Assembly (NCBI RefSeq): GCF_947331435.1
Contig: NZ_CAMZOF010000002.1
Coordinates: 124,001-188,000, forward strand
Length of the DNA: 64,000 nt
Reading direction: 5' to 3'
Source: Pelagibius sp. Alg239-R121
GTDB taxonomy: Bacteria; Pseudomonadota; Alphaproteobacteria; Kiloniellales; Kiloniellaceae
A model generated the notes under the pieces. It worked only from the letters and a program-made list of their open reading frames with translations, had not been told where the DNA came from and did not search any database. The position numbers and the translations under genes were made by a program. Of this stretch, positions 23,797 through 32,521 are shown one piece after another. How positions within the stretch are numbered: position 1 is the first letter of the stretch; every line of letters starts with the position of its first letter.

Positions 23797-24774
23797 TCAG
23801 TTGGCTGCTTTCGCTTTTCCGACCAATGCGTCGAAATCTGCCTGGTGGGCGGCGATCCAATCGCGCGCCACGGTCTCGATTTCTTTCGGCGAATTCTCGC
23901 CCGCATTGACCCGGTCCATCATGGCATTGAGGTCCGCGATCGGGATGCGGAGTCCGTTGAGAAACGCAAAGGCCGCCGGATTGGCAGCGGCGAACTCACG
24001 GTTCACGAGAATATAGTTGTCGTTGGCGCCGAATCCCGGGTTACGGCCGTCTTCCCATTCTGTGTTTGGACTGTCTTGACCTGGTAGTGACGAGAACGGT
24101 GCATTGAGAAACACCACGTCCTGATCGGGCACCAGTACCGACATGATCCAGTTTGGAGCCCAGGCTGTGTAGAAAATAGGTTGGCCGGCCTCGAAACGTT
24201 CGATCGTGTCGGCCATCAGCGCGAAATATTCACCCTTGTCGTTGTTGACATGATCACGCAGTTCATAGGCGTCGAGGTGATGCTCGATAACCTTTTCGCA
24301 GCCCCAGCCGGGGTTGCAGCCGGTCAGGTTGGCAAGCCCGTCGCCATCCGTGTCGAAAATCGCCGCGACCTCAGCCGTCTTCATCTGCTCAAGAGTCGAG
24401 ATCCCGTGCGCATCGGCGGTCTTTTTGTCAATGAAATAGCCCTGCATAGCATTGGTGTAGGTTGGACCGGCGCGCATGAACACATCGTCGCCGCCGGAAT
24501 TGGCATAATACTCGTCATGCAGCGGCTTCCAGTGCACTGCAGTATAGTGGGCATCGCCTTGACCAACGCTCAAGTGGATGGCGGGGTAAGCGGCGGTCAA
24601 CATCTCTTCAGTCTCGTAGCCGAGCGCAGCCAGGCCATCCTCGATGACTTCGTAGATCAACTGGTGATCGGTACGCCCGGTACCGATAGGCTGCACCTCT
24701 GCAGCAATAGCGGGTCCCGCCAGCGCGGTGATGACGAGTGCTGATACCGTGGCGCGCAGTGTTGATTTGGTCAT
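23797..24774 (-). CDS. proX: Glycine betaine/proline-type ABC substrate-binding protein
   Basis: A 325-residue periplasmic protein with a Sec signal (VSALVITALAGPAIAAE). The mature chain fits the OpuAC/ProX family: GRTDHQLIYEVIEDGLAALGY, LSVGQGDAHYTAVHWKPLHD, tryptophan-rich AWAPNWIM, and CNPGWGCEK with two cysteines as in ProX-type proteins. The family binds quaternary ammonium compounds in an aromatic cage. It is encoded after the ATPase and both permeases in the same operon. The exact ligand (glycine betaine, proline betaine, carnitine or another) cannot be read from sequence. ATG 24774 has the usual polypurine stretch upstream. Confidence 0.9.
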   Translation of the reverse strand: MTKSTLRATVSALVITALAGPAIAAEVQPIGTGRTDHQLIYEVIEDGLAALGYETEEMLTAAYPAIHLSVGQGDAHYTAVHWKPLHDEYYANSGGDDVFMRAGPTYTNAMQGYFIDKKTADAHGISTLEQMKTAEVAAIFDTDGDGLANLTGCNPGWGCEKVIEHHLDAYELRDHVNNDKGEYFALMADTIERFEAGQPIFYTAWAPNWIMSVLVPDQDVVFLNAPFSSLPGQDSPNTEWEDGRNPGFGANDNYILVNREFAAANPAAFAFLNGLRIPIADLNAMMDRVNAGENSPKEIETVARDWIAAHQADFDALVGKAKAAN

Positions 24775-24803
24775 GAGTCTTTTCCTCCCTTGAGTGGTTT
24801 TTT

Positions 24804-25742
24804 TCAGGTTTTTATTCTGTTGCCGGCCAAAAGGCCGCGCAGACGGCCCACCGGCCCCTGTTCCCACAAGCCCTTGCCGTTTCTGTCTCGCCGGGTTAGC
24901 CCAAAGCCTTGCGTAATCCGGTCGAACACCATTGCCAGGAGCACGATACCGGTGCCGCCTGTCGCCGCGCGCGCCATATCGAGTTGGCTGATCCCGACAA
25001 GAACCAGCCGCCCCAGCCCTGCAACCGAGATCATCGACGCGATGACGCTCATGGCGAGAGACAGCATGACGGTTTGGTTGATCCCAGCCATGATCGTGGG
25101 ACGGGCAAGCGGCAGTTCGACGGACCAAAGCCGTTTGACGGGGGACGCCCCGAATGCGTCGGCAGCTTCGACGAGGTCCTCACGGACGGTCTTGAGCCCC
25201 AGATTCGTTAGGCGCACGAGCGGTGGTGTCGCAAAAAAAGCGGTCACAATCACGCCCGGTACATTGCCGATGCCGAACAGCAGGATGACCGGGACAAGAT
25301 AGGTGAAGCTCGGGACCGTCTGCATGAAGTCCAGGATTGGGCGGACGATGATCCAGACCAGTTTGGAGCGCGAGCAGAGAATTCCCAGTGGCAATCCGAA
25401 AAGCGTGGCGATCAGCACCGCACTGACCAGGACCGCGAGACTGGTCATAGCCGCGTCCCACGCGCCGATCAGGCCAATCAGAGTCATCGCCACGAAGGTC
25501 AGGATTGCAGTGGCGCGATTGACCAGTTGCCAGGCGAAGAAGCTGAGCGCGACAATGATGATGGTCTGCGGTGTGTCCCGGAGTCCGTCTTCAAGTAAAT
25601 CGAGCAGGATCTTAACCGGTACTTTCATCGCCCGGAACACGTCGCGGAAATTACTGGTCAGCCAACGAATGAAATCATTGGCCAGGTCGGCCAGTGGGAT
25701 CTGTACCGATGCGAACGGGTCGAGCAGCGCAGAAAAGTCCAT
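24804..25742 (-). CDS. proW: ProW-like ABC permease, second copy
   Basis: A 312-residue inner-membrane permease of the betaine/proline (ProU, OpuA) type. It has several hydrophobic segments and the binding-protein-dependent transport loop with EAADAFGASPVKRLWSVELPLARPTI, the cytoplasmic coupling helix region. It is a clear paralogue of the permease encoded just upstream (stretches such as DFMQTVPSF and ASMISVAGLGR recur), so the importer probably uses a permease heterodimer instead of a ProW homodimer. Two bases separate it from the upstream permease stop, showing tight coupling. Confidence 0.9.
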   Translation of the reverse strand: MDFSALLDPFASVQIPLADLANDFIRWLTSNFRDVFRAMKVPVKILLDLLEDGLRDTPQTIIIVALSFFAWQLVNRATAILTFVAMTLIGLIGAWDAAMTSLAVLVSAVLIATLFGLPLGILCSRSKLVWIIVRPILDFMQTVPSFTYLVPVILLFGIGNVPGVIVTAFFATPPLVRLTNLGLKTVREDLVEAADAFGASPVKRLWSVELPLARPTIMAGINQTVMLSLAMSVIASMISVAGLGRLVLVGISQLDMARAATGGTGIVLLAMVFDRITQGFGLTRRDRNGKGLWEQGPVGRLRGLLAGNRIKT

Positions 25743-25744
25743 GC

Positions 25745-26617
25745 TTACGCCCCTCCCGATCCGCGGCCGCTGCGTGCGGCGCCAAGCGCCTGCGTGTAGC
25801 GGTCGACCAGGATCGCAGCCATCACGATCCCGAGCCCGCCGACGGTTGCAGACCCAAAGTCAAGCCGCCCAATCCCCTCAAGTACCATACGCCCCAAGCC
25901 GCCGACCGAAATCATGGAAGCGACCACGGCCATGGTCAGCGACAACAGAACGGTCTGATTCAATCCGGCCAGGATCGTGGGACGAGCGAGCGGAAGCTGG
26001 GTGCCGAAGAGAACGCGCGTTTCGCTTGCACCGAAAGCGTAGGCAGCCTCTACCATATCCTCGCGCACTTCGCGGATGCCAAGATTGGTCAGACGAATCA
26101 GCGGGGTGATCGCAAAGAGGCAGGTCACGATCACGCCCGGCGCATCACCGATGCCGAACAACATGACCACCGGCACGAGATAAACGAAAGACGGCATTGT
26201 CTGCATGAAATCGAGAACCGGCCGCAGGATCCGGAAGAAACGATCACTGCGCGCTGCCAGAATGCCAAGTGGAAGCCCGACGAGAATACAAAGGACAACC
26301 GATGTCAGGACGATCGACAGCGTGATCATTGCGGCTTCCCAAGCGCCGATCAATCCGATGAAACAGAGGCAGACAAGGCCAATTAGTGCCAGGCGCCAGC
26401 CAGACAGAAAAAACCCGACAGCGGCGATGAATATGAGGCCAACGAGAGGCGGAACGGCGATTAATCCGCCCTGTATTAAGTTGAGAAAGACCTGCACCGG
26501 CGCCTTGGCGGCTAGAAGCGGCGCACGCCCGATGTCCACGATCCAATCCAGTGCGGATTCAGACCAGTCGCCGAAGGGAAGTGTGAAGTAGTCGAAGGGG
26601 TTGAGCAGGGGATCCAT
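25745..26617 (-). CDS. proW: ProW-like ABC permease, first copy
   Basis: A 290-residue inner-membrane permease, same family as its downstream neighbour, with EAAYAFGASETRVLFGTQLPLARPTI as the coupling region and DFMQTMPSFVYLVPVVML in a membrane segment. The ATG at 26617 (MDPLLNPFDYF) lies eight bases after the ATPase stop and aligns with the start of the second permease (MDFSALLDPF), which supports it over an in-frame extension upstream. Confidence 0.9.
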   Translation of the reverse strand: MDPLLNPFDYFTLPFGDWSESALDWIVDIGRAPLLAAKAPVQVFLNLIQGGLIAVPPLVGLIFIAAVGFFLSGWRLALIGLVCLCFIGLIGAWEAAMITLSIVLTSVVLCILVGLPLGILAARSDRFFRILRPVLDFMQTMPSFVYLVPVVMLFGIGDAPGVIVTCLFAITPLIRLTNLGIREVREDMVEAAYAFGASETRVLFGTQLPLARPTILAGLNQTVLLSLTMAVVASMISVGGLGRMVLEGIGRLDFGSATVGGLGIVMAAILVDRYTQALGAARSGRGSGGA

Positions 26618-26624
26618 CCTGGCC

Positions 26625-27656
26625 TCACACCCGCGCCAGATCGGATTTGACGGTTTCGAGAATCTCGGCACTGCCGATACGGCCCAGACATCTGTCACCA
26701 TCTTTGATCGTAAGTTCCTCGGCGCCTTCGGAGAAAGCTTTCAACAGCGCCGGCAACGGTGTTGAAGGGCCGAATTCCCGCGCTCCCGGCGCCGTGCCAC
26801 CCTGGGTCATGATCTCTACGGCCGATATATATTTCAGCGTCGAGATCGAGCTTACAAACCGGGACACATATTCAGTCGCCGGCCGCAGGACAATGTTTTC
26901 AGGCGTACCGGTCTGTACGATGCGGCCATCCTTCATGATAGCGATCCGGTTACCCATCTTCATTGCTTCATCCAAATCGTGCGTGATGAAAAGCGTGGTC
27001 TTCTTCATCTCGCGCGAGAGCTTCAGGAATTCGTCCTGTAAGTCTTTGCGGATGAGCGGATCGAGCGCACTGAAAGGTTCGTCCATCAACAGGATATCTG
27101 GATCGGCCGCCAGCGCACGGGCCAGGCCCACTCGTTGCTGCATGCCACCCGACAGCTCGTCCGGATAACGATCACCCCAACCGCCGAGGCTTACACGCTC
27201 CAGGGCGTCATCGGCGGCCGCACGTCTGGTCTCTTTCGGTGTCTTCTGGACTTCCAGACCGAAGGCCACGTTTTCCGATATCGTCTTGTGCGGCCAGAGC
27301 GCCATGTGCTGGAACACCATGCCGATCTTGCGGGCACGAAGTTCACGCAACTCCTTTGGATTCAGACCCATCACGTCGCGCCCTTCGACATGGATCAGCC
27401 CGGCCGTTGGTTCAATCAGCCTGTTCACGTGACGGATGATGGTGGACTTGCCCGATCCAGAGAGGCCCATGATGCAGAAAACCTCACCCTCGGCGACCGA
27501 AAAACTGGCATCTGCAACACCGATTACACAGCCAAAACGCTTGAACGCCTCATCCTTGTCGACCTCACCGGACTTGGCGGCCTCCAGCGCCTGCTCTGCG
27601 CGCGCGCCGAATATCTTCCATAGATTACAGCAGTTTACGGGATGTTCGTTTGCCAT
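26625..27656 (-). CDS. proV: ProV-like ABC ATPase for quaternary amines
   Basis: A 343-residue ATPase of the ProV/OpuAA type. Walker A is GLSGSGKST, the signature LSGGMQQR, Walker B ILLMDEPFSALDP and the switch histidine in FITHDLDEAMK. The N-terminal extension (VNCCNLWKIFGARAEQALEA) is typical of ProV. After the ATPase core a short regulatory tail replaces the two full CBS domains. ATG 27656 has TTGGGGA ahead of it. It heads a six-gene operon (ATPase, two permeases, binding protein, hydroxyacid dehydrogenase, FAD enzyme) that diverges from a LysR gene. Confidence 0.93.
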   Translation of the reverse strand: MANEHPVNCCNLWKIFGARAEQALEAAKSGEVDKDEAFKRFGCVIGVADASFSVAEGEVFCIMGLSGSGKSTIIRHVNRLIEPTAGLIHVEGRDVMGLNPKELRELRARKIGMVFQHMALWPHKTISENVAFGLEVQKTPKETRRAAADDALERVSLGGWGDRYPDELSGGMQQRVGLARALAADPDILLMDEPFSALDPLIRKDLQDEFLKLSREMKKTTLFITHDLDEAMKMGNRIAIMKDGRIVQTGTPENIVLRPATEYVSRFVSSISTLKYISAVEIMTQGGTAPGAREFGPSTPLPALLKAFSEGAEELTIKDGDRCLGRIGSAEILETVKSDLARV

Positions 27657-27739
27657 GATTTTTTCATGTATCCCCAAGAAGCTTCAAAGATATTTGCACA
27701 TAACGCCGCAACCCTGCTTGGAAGAAAGGTTCACCCACT

Positions 27740-27758
27740 GCGTAACTCCATGTTACGC
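27740..27758. promoter_or_regulatory. Candidate LysR operator GCGTAAC-N5-GTTACGC
   Basis: A perfect inverted repeat with 7-base arms and a TCCAT centre in the 156-base gap between proV and the divergent LysR gene. It meets the T-N11-A rule of LysR-type sites. The same octamer TGCGTAAC recurs at 28805-28812 in front of mttB, suggesting joint control. Confidence 0.55.
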
Positions 27759-27812
27759 TGACCCCGAATATCGATCTCTTCAAATTCCGGAAGCCAATCC
27801 AACCGGGGCCCC

Positions 27813-28745
27813 ATGACCTATACGTCACGCAAACTACCACCCGTCAAAGCCCTGCTGTCCTTCGAGGCAGCTGCGCGTAACGTCAGCTTTTCCGAGGCGG
27901 CAAAAGAGTTGAACGTGACTCGGGTCGCAGTCTCCAGACAGGTGCGGCATCTGGAAGAGGTACTGGGCATTAAGCTGTTCGTGCGCGGCCAAAGCAGCGT
28001 TGAGCTGACACGCGCCGGACGCCGGTTATCGCGCGTGGCTTCGAACGGATTCCAGTCGATCGCCGAAGAGATCGAGGCCATCAAGACCTCATCTGACGAT
28101 CGTCTGATCACCATCGCCACTTCGAACGGCGTATCGACCTATTGGCTGATGCCGACCATCGGGCGGTATCGCGAGATTGATCCGGCCGTAGATTTCCGGC
28201 TGCTGGTTTCTTATGACTTGATCAACTTGGTGCAGTCCGGCGTCGATATCGCCATCCGCTATGGCGAGGGAAACTGGAGTGGCGTGCAAAGCCAGCTCCT
28301 GCAGCGCCAGATGATTTTTCCCGCTTGCAGCCAGAGTTTCATGACGAGGTACGGTCCCTTCGAAACCCTTGAGGATCTATTGAAGGTACGGCTGTTGGAT
28401 TACGAGGCCGCTGCGGATCAGTCGTCGTTTTGGCCGAGCTACTTTCGAGACATGGGCGAACACATGCCGGTGACGCCACGGATGAGTTCCTATGATTCCT
28501 ACATCAACTTCGTGCAGGCAGTTCTGGATGGCCAGGGAGTCGGCCTCGTCGGGCCGCCGCTGATGCAGCAGTTTCTGGATAGCGGCGTGCTCGTGAAGGC
28601 GCTGAGCGTCGATCCCTTGCCGCAACGCGGCTATTATCTTTGCCAGCCGGGCGGCGTGGCCGTGCCCGAGATCGTGAGCGACTTTCATGGCTGGTTGCAG
28701 GTTGAATTGGGTAAGCCGGGTGAAAACGTGGTGTTAACCCTCTAG
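27813..28745 (+). CDS. LysR family regulator (GcvA-like)
   Basis: A 310-residue LysR protein of the GcvA/AmpR-like branch: LPPVKALLSFEAAARNVSFSEAAKEL, then VTRVAVSRQVRHLEEVLG and LFVRGQSSVELT form the DNA-binding domain; the effector domain contains VDIAIRYGEGNW and GQGVGLVGPPL. ATG 27813 has little ribosome site, only a G-rich stretch. The gene diverges from the betaine ABC operon and is followed in the same direction by mttB after 148 bases. A perfect palindrome lies in the divergent region and a related half-site before mttB, so it most likely controls both uptake and demethylation. Confidence 0.92.
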   Translation: MTYTSRKLPPVKALLSFEAAARNVSFSEAAKELNVTRVAVSRQVRHLEEVLGIKLFVRGQSSVELTRAGRRLSRVASNGFQSIAEEIEAIKTSSDDRLITIATSNGVSTYWLMPTIGRYREIDPAVDFRLLVSYDLINLVQSGVDIAIRYGEGNWSGVQSQLLQRQMIFPACSQSFMTRYGPFETLEDLLKVRLLDYEAAADQSSFWPSYFRDMGEHMPVTPRMSSYDSYINFVQAVLDGQGVGLVGPPLMQQFLDSGVLVKALSVDPLPQRGYYLCQPGGVAVPEIVSDFHGWLQVELGKPGENVVLTL

Positions 28746-28804
28746 CGCTCAATCTTACCAAAAGAGACTTATTTTCAAGCAATTATCCTCAGATCAAACC
28801 GTTG

Positions 28805-28823
28805 TGCGTAACCTGTGATTACT
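28805..28823. promoter_or_regulatory. Candidate second LysR site upstream of mttB
   Basis: TGCGTAAC at 28805-28812 repeats exactly the arm of the 27740-27758 palindrome; after four bases comes GATTACT, an imperfect match to the other arm (GTTACGC). It lies about 70-90 bases before the mttB start codon. Confidence 0.4.
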
Positions 28824-28893
28824 CTGTTGGACAACAATTCGAAGCTTGCTGCAAAGCCCGATTGCTCCAATAGTTTCGGGATGGAGGTACACC

Positions 28894-30441
28894 ATGCCCG
28901 AAGATCTCGAAGTTCCAACCAAACAACGAAGGCGATCCGGCGGCGCGGCTGCGCGGCGGCAGGCGCGAACACGCGGGCCGATCGTCCACCTGCCGACGGC
29001 CGTACGCAACATCCCGACCTACGAGGTGCTGGACCAGGAAGGCCTGGAGCGCATCGACGATACGGCGATGGGAATTCTCGAAACCATCGGCATTGAATTC
29101 CGCGAGGATCGCGCCATCGAGATTTGGCGCGAGGCCGGCGCCGACGTCGACGGCCAGCGTATTCGCATACCGCGGGAGCTGATCCGCAAACTCATCAAGA
29201 CGATTCCCCAGGAATTTGACTATCACGCCCGCAACCCCAAGCGTTCGGTCAAAGTGGGCGGCCGCCATATGATCTTCGGCCCTGCCTACGGCACGCCGAA
29301 CGTCATCGACCTTGACGGCGTGCGCCGGCAGGCGACGGCCGATGACATGCGTACGCTGATGAAGCTGCATCAGGTTAATCCGGCGATCCACTACAACGGC
29401 GGCTACACACAGGAACCGATGGACGTCGCGGTGCCGCACCGGCATCTCCACATGGTCGAATCCAGCTTTCTGACCACCGACAAACCCATCATGGGATCAG
29501 GCCAGTCCGCCTATCAGGCCGAAGACAGCCTTGCGATGGCCCGAATCGTGTTCGGCGAGGACTTCACCGACCGAAATGTCGTCATGACGGCCATCTTCAA
29601 CGGCAACTCGCCGCTTGTGTGGGACGAGACCCAACTGACCTCGATGCGCTTGTACGCGGAGGCCAATCAGGCAATGTTGATCTCTCCCTTCGTACTCTAC
29701 GGCGCTTCGACGCCGGTCCATATCCTGGCCGGCACGGCACAGATCGTCGCCGAAGTCATTGCGGCCATCGCCTTCACCCAGATTGTCCGCCCGGGGTCCC
29801 GCGCGGTCATGGGCGTGGCACCCATGGGGGTCTACATGAAGTCCGGCTCGCCCACGTTCGGCTCTCCGGAAGTGGCGCTGATGATGTACGTCTTCGGCCA
29901 GATGGCGCGGTACTATGGCGTTCCCTGGCGGACCAATGGCGCAAAGACCGGTTCGAAGAAGGACGATCTTTATGCAGGATACGATTCCATCCTCAAGGTT
30001 TATCCGGCCATTTTGGGCGGATGCAATCTGCTGACCCATTGCGGCGGCACGATCGAGGGCTCGCTTTGCATCTCGATGGCGAAAGTCGCCACTGACGGTC
30101 GTCAGCTCCAAAGCTTCTACACGATGTTGGAGGGAGCCTCTTTCGACAATATGGATGTGGCGCTCGAAGGACTCGCCAAGGTCGGGCCGGGTGGTCATTT
30201 CTTTAACGAGGACTACACGCGTGAGCATCTTCCCTTTCTCGATGAGATCCAGGACAACGAACGCTATGAGACTTGGCGGGCCGCGGGCAGTAAAGACGTG
30301 ACTCAGCGCGGTCGGGAATGGTGCCGGCACATGCTGGAGCGCTACGCGGAAGACCCCCCTACACTCGACCAGGCAATCGCCGAAGAACTGCGCGCCTTCG
30401 TGACGCGACGCGAAGCGGAAATTCCGTCCAGTGTTTCCTAG
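28894..30441 (+). CDS. mttB: Trimethylamine methyltransferase (MttB) family protein, non-pyrrolysine
   Basis: A 515-residue member of the MttB superfamily with no in-frame amber codon, so the pyrrolysine of true trimethylamine methyltransferase is absent. Such members include the glycine betaine methyltransferase MtgB, which moves a methyl group from a quaternary amine to a corrinoid protein. Recognisable stretches are ETIGIEFREDRAIEIWREAG, FGPAYGTPNVID, MGSGQSAYQAEDSLAMAR, TNGAKTGSKKDD and GGCNLLTHCGGTIEGSL. The ribosome site GGATGGAGG precedes ATG 28894. Its position beside a betaine transporter under an apparently shared LysR regulator points to betaine demethylation. No corrinoid protein or second methyltransferase is encoded in the window, which is unusual. 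The stop codon lies in a long inverted repeat. Confidence 0.88.
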   Translation: MPEDLEVPTKQRRRSGGAAARRQARTRGPIVHLPTAVRNIPTYEVLDQEGLERIDDTAMGILETIGIEFREDRAIEIWREAGADVDGQRIRIPRELIRKLIKTIPQEFDYHARNPKRSVKVGGRHMIFGPAYGTPNVIDLDGVRRQATADDMRTLMKLHQVNPAIHYNGGYTQEPMDVAVPHRHLHMVESSFLTTDKPIMGSGQSAYQAEDSLAMARIVFGEDFTDRNVVMTAIFNGNSPLVWDETQLTSMRLYAEANQAMLISPFVLYGASTPVHILAGTAQIVAEVIAAIAFTQIVRPGSRAVMGVAPMGVYMKSGSPTFGSPEVALMMYVFGQMARYYGVPWRTNGAKTGSKKDDLYAGYDSILKVYPAILGGCNLLTHCGGTIEGSLCISMAKVATDGRQLQSFYTMLEGASFDNMDVALEGLAKVGPGGHFFNEDYTREHLPFLDEIQDNERYETWRAAGSKDVTQRGREWCRHMLERYAEDPPTLDQAIAEELRAFVTRREAEIPSSVS

Positions 30442-30501
30442 AGTAGATTCACCGCGACGACAGATCGCCAGGGGCGATTCCGTCTAACGCGGATCTACTC
30501 T
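30440..30501. terminator. 62-base nested inverted repeat between mttB and tetR
   Basis: AGAGTAGAT (30440-30448) pairs with ATCTACTCT (30493-30501), CCGCG (30452-30456) with CGCGG (30488-30492), and an inner ATCGCC/GGCGAT pair closes the centre. It overlaps the mttB stop codon and separates two convergent genes, so it may end transcription from both sides, though no T-run is present. Confidence 0.5.
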
Positions 30502-30512
30502 AACCGTATGAT

Positions 30513-31178
30513 TTAGAGTGCCGGCTTCAGCACTGAAAAAGGCCGGACGTACGAGACAACCATATCCTCGACGTGCTCTCGCCTTTCATCCAGCCAGTTG
30601 GAATCCGACAAATCCCGGCCATAGGTCGCTGAGAGCGTAAATCGGTTCGACAGGTGCAGGTAGCTGAGCGACAGGATTGAGATATAAAGCTGGAACGCGT
30701 CGATGTCGTCCCGCAGTACACGACTGTCAGCACCGGCTTTCAAGATACGCTCAATGGTTTCGATGAGGTCGACAGCTGCATTGGCAACGGGCCGGACCTT
30801 CTTGATGAACTTGCCTCTCTGCGTGTTCTCGACGCCGGCGATGTGGACAAAATCAGGATTGTTTCTCATATGATCGAAGGTAAAGCCGACGAGCTTTCGT
30901 ATAGCCTCGACCGGCTCTAGTTCTTCAAGCTTGAGCTTCCGCTCTTCTTCCCGAATATGCGAGTACACCCGCTCGAGACAAGCGATATAGAGATCCTTTT
31001 TTCCGCCGAAATAATGATAAAGCATGCGGATGTTGCACTTGGCGCGAGTGGCAATGTCTTCCGTGCGTGCGCCGCCATACCCCTTCGCGCCGAACTCAGC
31101 CATTCCAGCCCGCAGGATCCGTTCCTTGGTGGCAGCGGCATCCCTTTTGATTTTGGGTTTGTCGTCGCTCAATATCAT
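30513..31178 (-). CDS. TetR family transcriptional regulator
   Basis: A 221-residue regulator. The N-terminal HTH reads KERILRAGMAEFGAKGYGG, TEDIATRAKCNIRMLYHYFGGKKDLY, followed by an all-helical ligand domain resembling the RutR-type C-terminal region (FDHMRNNPDFVHIAGVEN). It lies 21 bases downstream of the TRAP large-subunit gene in the same direction, so it belongs to the transport/molybdo-enzyme transcription unit. Two near-identical 18-bp palindromes between the molybdo-hydroxylase and korA genes (37143-37225) are good candidates for its operators, which would make it a local repressor of both divergent units. Confidence 0.92.
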   Translation of the reverse strand: MILSDDKPKIKRDAAATKERILRAGMAEFGAKGYGGARTEDIATRAKCNIRMLYHYFGGKKDLYIACLERVYSHIREEERKLKLEELEPVEAIRKLVGFTFDHMRNNPDFVHIAGVENTQRGKFIKKVRPVANAAVDLIETIERILKAGADSRVLRDDIDAFQLYISILSLSYLHLSNRFTLSATYGRDLSDSNWLDERREHVEDMVVSYVRPFSVLKPAL

Positions 31179-31199
31179 CTCGTTTCGGCAGTTTCCTGG

Positions 31200-32516
31200 T
31201 TAGTTTCTCGTCGCATTCGGCAACAGGGTTACAATCTCCGGGAATATCATCAACAGTGCAACAAGTGCAATCTGGATCAGGACAATCGGCAGTGCCGCCT
31301 TATAAATCTCTGAAATTTTCAGGTGCTGCTGAACGCCCTTCATGACGAAAAGCAACACACCAAACGGGGGCGTAATTCCGGCCAGCTCCAGTTGGACAAG
31401 GATGAGGATGCAGAACCAGATCGGATCCAGTCCCATAGCCGACACGATCGGCATGAAAACCGGAATGGCCACCAGCATGATGGAGATGGTGTCGATGAAA
31501 CACCCCAGGATCAATACAATCACCTGCATCACGATGACCGTAAGAATTGGGTTGAGTCCCAAATCTCCGACCGCAGAGACCAGAGCCGATGTCGAACCGG
31601 TTGCCGCCAACAGCTGACTGAAGCCGGTCGAGCCGACAATCACCAGCAGCATCATCGCCGTCGTCGTCATCGCTGCCATCAGGGACTGCTTGACCGCATC
31701 CAATGTAAGACGGCCATAGCAGGCAGCAAGCACAAGAGTCGCGACAACGCCCATTGCGGCCGACTCGGAAGGTGTCGCAACGCCGAGAAAGATCAATCCC
31801 GTAACAACGACGATCAGGCTCAGCAACGGCGTAATGGTGAGCAGGGAATAGAATTTTTCGCCAATGCTCGTCGCCGGCGCTTCATAGGGCGGCGCCAATT
31901 CCGGCTGCAAAGCAGCCCGCACTGCGAAATAGGCGAAATACATCGTCGCGAGAACGACGCCGGGCAGGATCCCGGCGAGCAAAAGCTCGGCGATCGAGAC
32001 CTTTGCAAGTGCGCCGAGCAACACGCCCAAAGCACTCGGCGGTATCAATACTGCCAATCCGCCGCCTGCAAGAATCGAGCTGACCGACATCGCCGGTTTG
32101 TATCCGCGCTTGGTCATCTCGGGAACGAGTGTCGAGCCAAGCATGGCAACGGAAGCCATACTGGCACCGCTCAAGGCACCGAACAGAGTTCCACCGCCGA
32201 CCGAAGACAGCGAAAGCCGTCCTGGAACCCGGCCGATCCACTGATCCACGGCTTCGACCGTCTTTGCGGCCAGGCCGGTTCGCATCAAGAGCTCGCCCAT
32301 GAGAATAAAAAGTGGAATCGGGATCAAAGCAAATTGACCGATTGACGAGAAGGAACTGGTCGCCAACAGGGAAAGAGAGCCCGCGCCGCCAAGGAAAAAA
32401 TAGAGGCCGACGATGTTCAGGGTCAGAAAACCGAACGCCACCGGCATGCCGCTGATCATCATCAGCATCAACAGGCCGAAAAAGAAGGCCAGGTTATATA
32501 CCCACTCGTACTCCAC
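31200..32516 (-). CDS. dctM: TRAP transporter large permease (DctM-like), system 1
   Basis: A 438-residue very hydrophobic protein, normal for DctM subunits with about twelve membrane helices. Typical segments: SGMPVAFGFLTLNIVG, IPIPLFILMGELLMRTGLA, TLFGALSGASMASVAMLGS, LIPPSALGVLLG and GCFIDTISIMLVAIPVFMPI. The start is GTG 32516 with GGGGAG upstream and the small-subunit stop five bases before. A longer reading into the small-subunit gene is rejected. Imports an organic acid or similar solute with sodium or protons, together with its DctQ and DctP partners. Confidence 0.93.
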   Translation of the reverse strand: MEYEWVYNLAFFFGLLMLMMISGMPVAFGFLTLNIVGLYFFLGGAGSLSLLATSSFSSIGQFALIPIPLFILMGELLMRTGLAAKTVEAVDQWIGRVPGRLSLSSVGGGTLFGALSGASMASVAMLGSTLVPEMTKRGYKPAMSVSSILAGGGLAVLIPPSALGVLLGALAKVSIAELLLAGILPGVVLATMYFAYFAVRAALQPELAPPYEAPATSIGEKFYSLLTITPLLSLIVVVTGLIFLGVATPSESAAMGVVATLVLAACYGRLTLDAVKQSLMAAMTTTAMMLLVIVGSTGFSQLLAATGSTSALVSAVGDLGLNPILTVIVMQVIVLILGCFIDTISIMLVAIPVFMPIVSAMGLDPIWFCILILVQLELAGITPPFGVLLFVMKGVQQHLKISEIYKAALPIVLIQIALVALLMIFPEIVTLLPNATRN

Positions 32517-32521
32517 CTGGC

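Noticed and set aside
27747-27751. Possible terminator reading of the GCGTAAC/GTTACGC palindrome
   Set aside because: It lies in a divergent promoter region, has no T-run and only 7-base arms; an operator explains it better.
31323-32345. 340-codon plus-strand frame antisense to DctM of system 1
   Set aside because: Extreme H/Q/R/D composition typical of the complement of a hydrophobic membrane protein gene.
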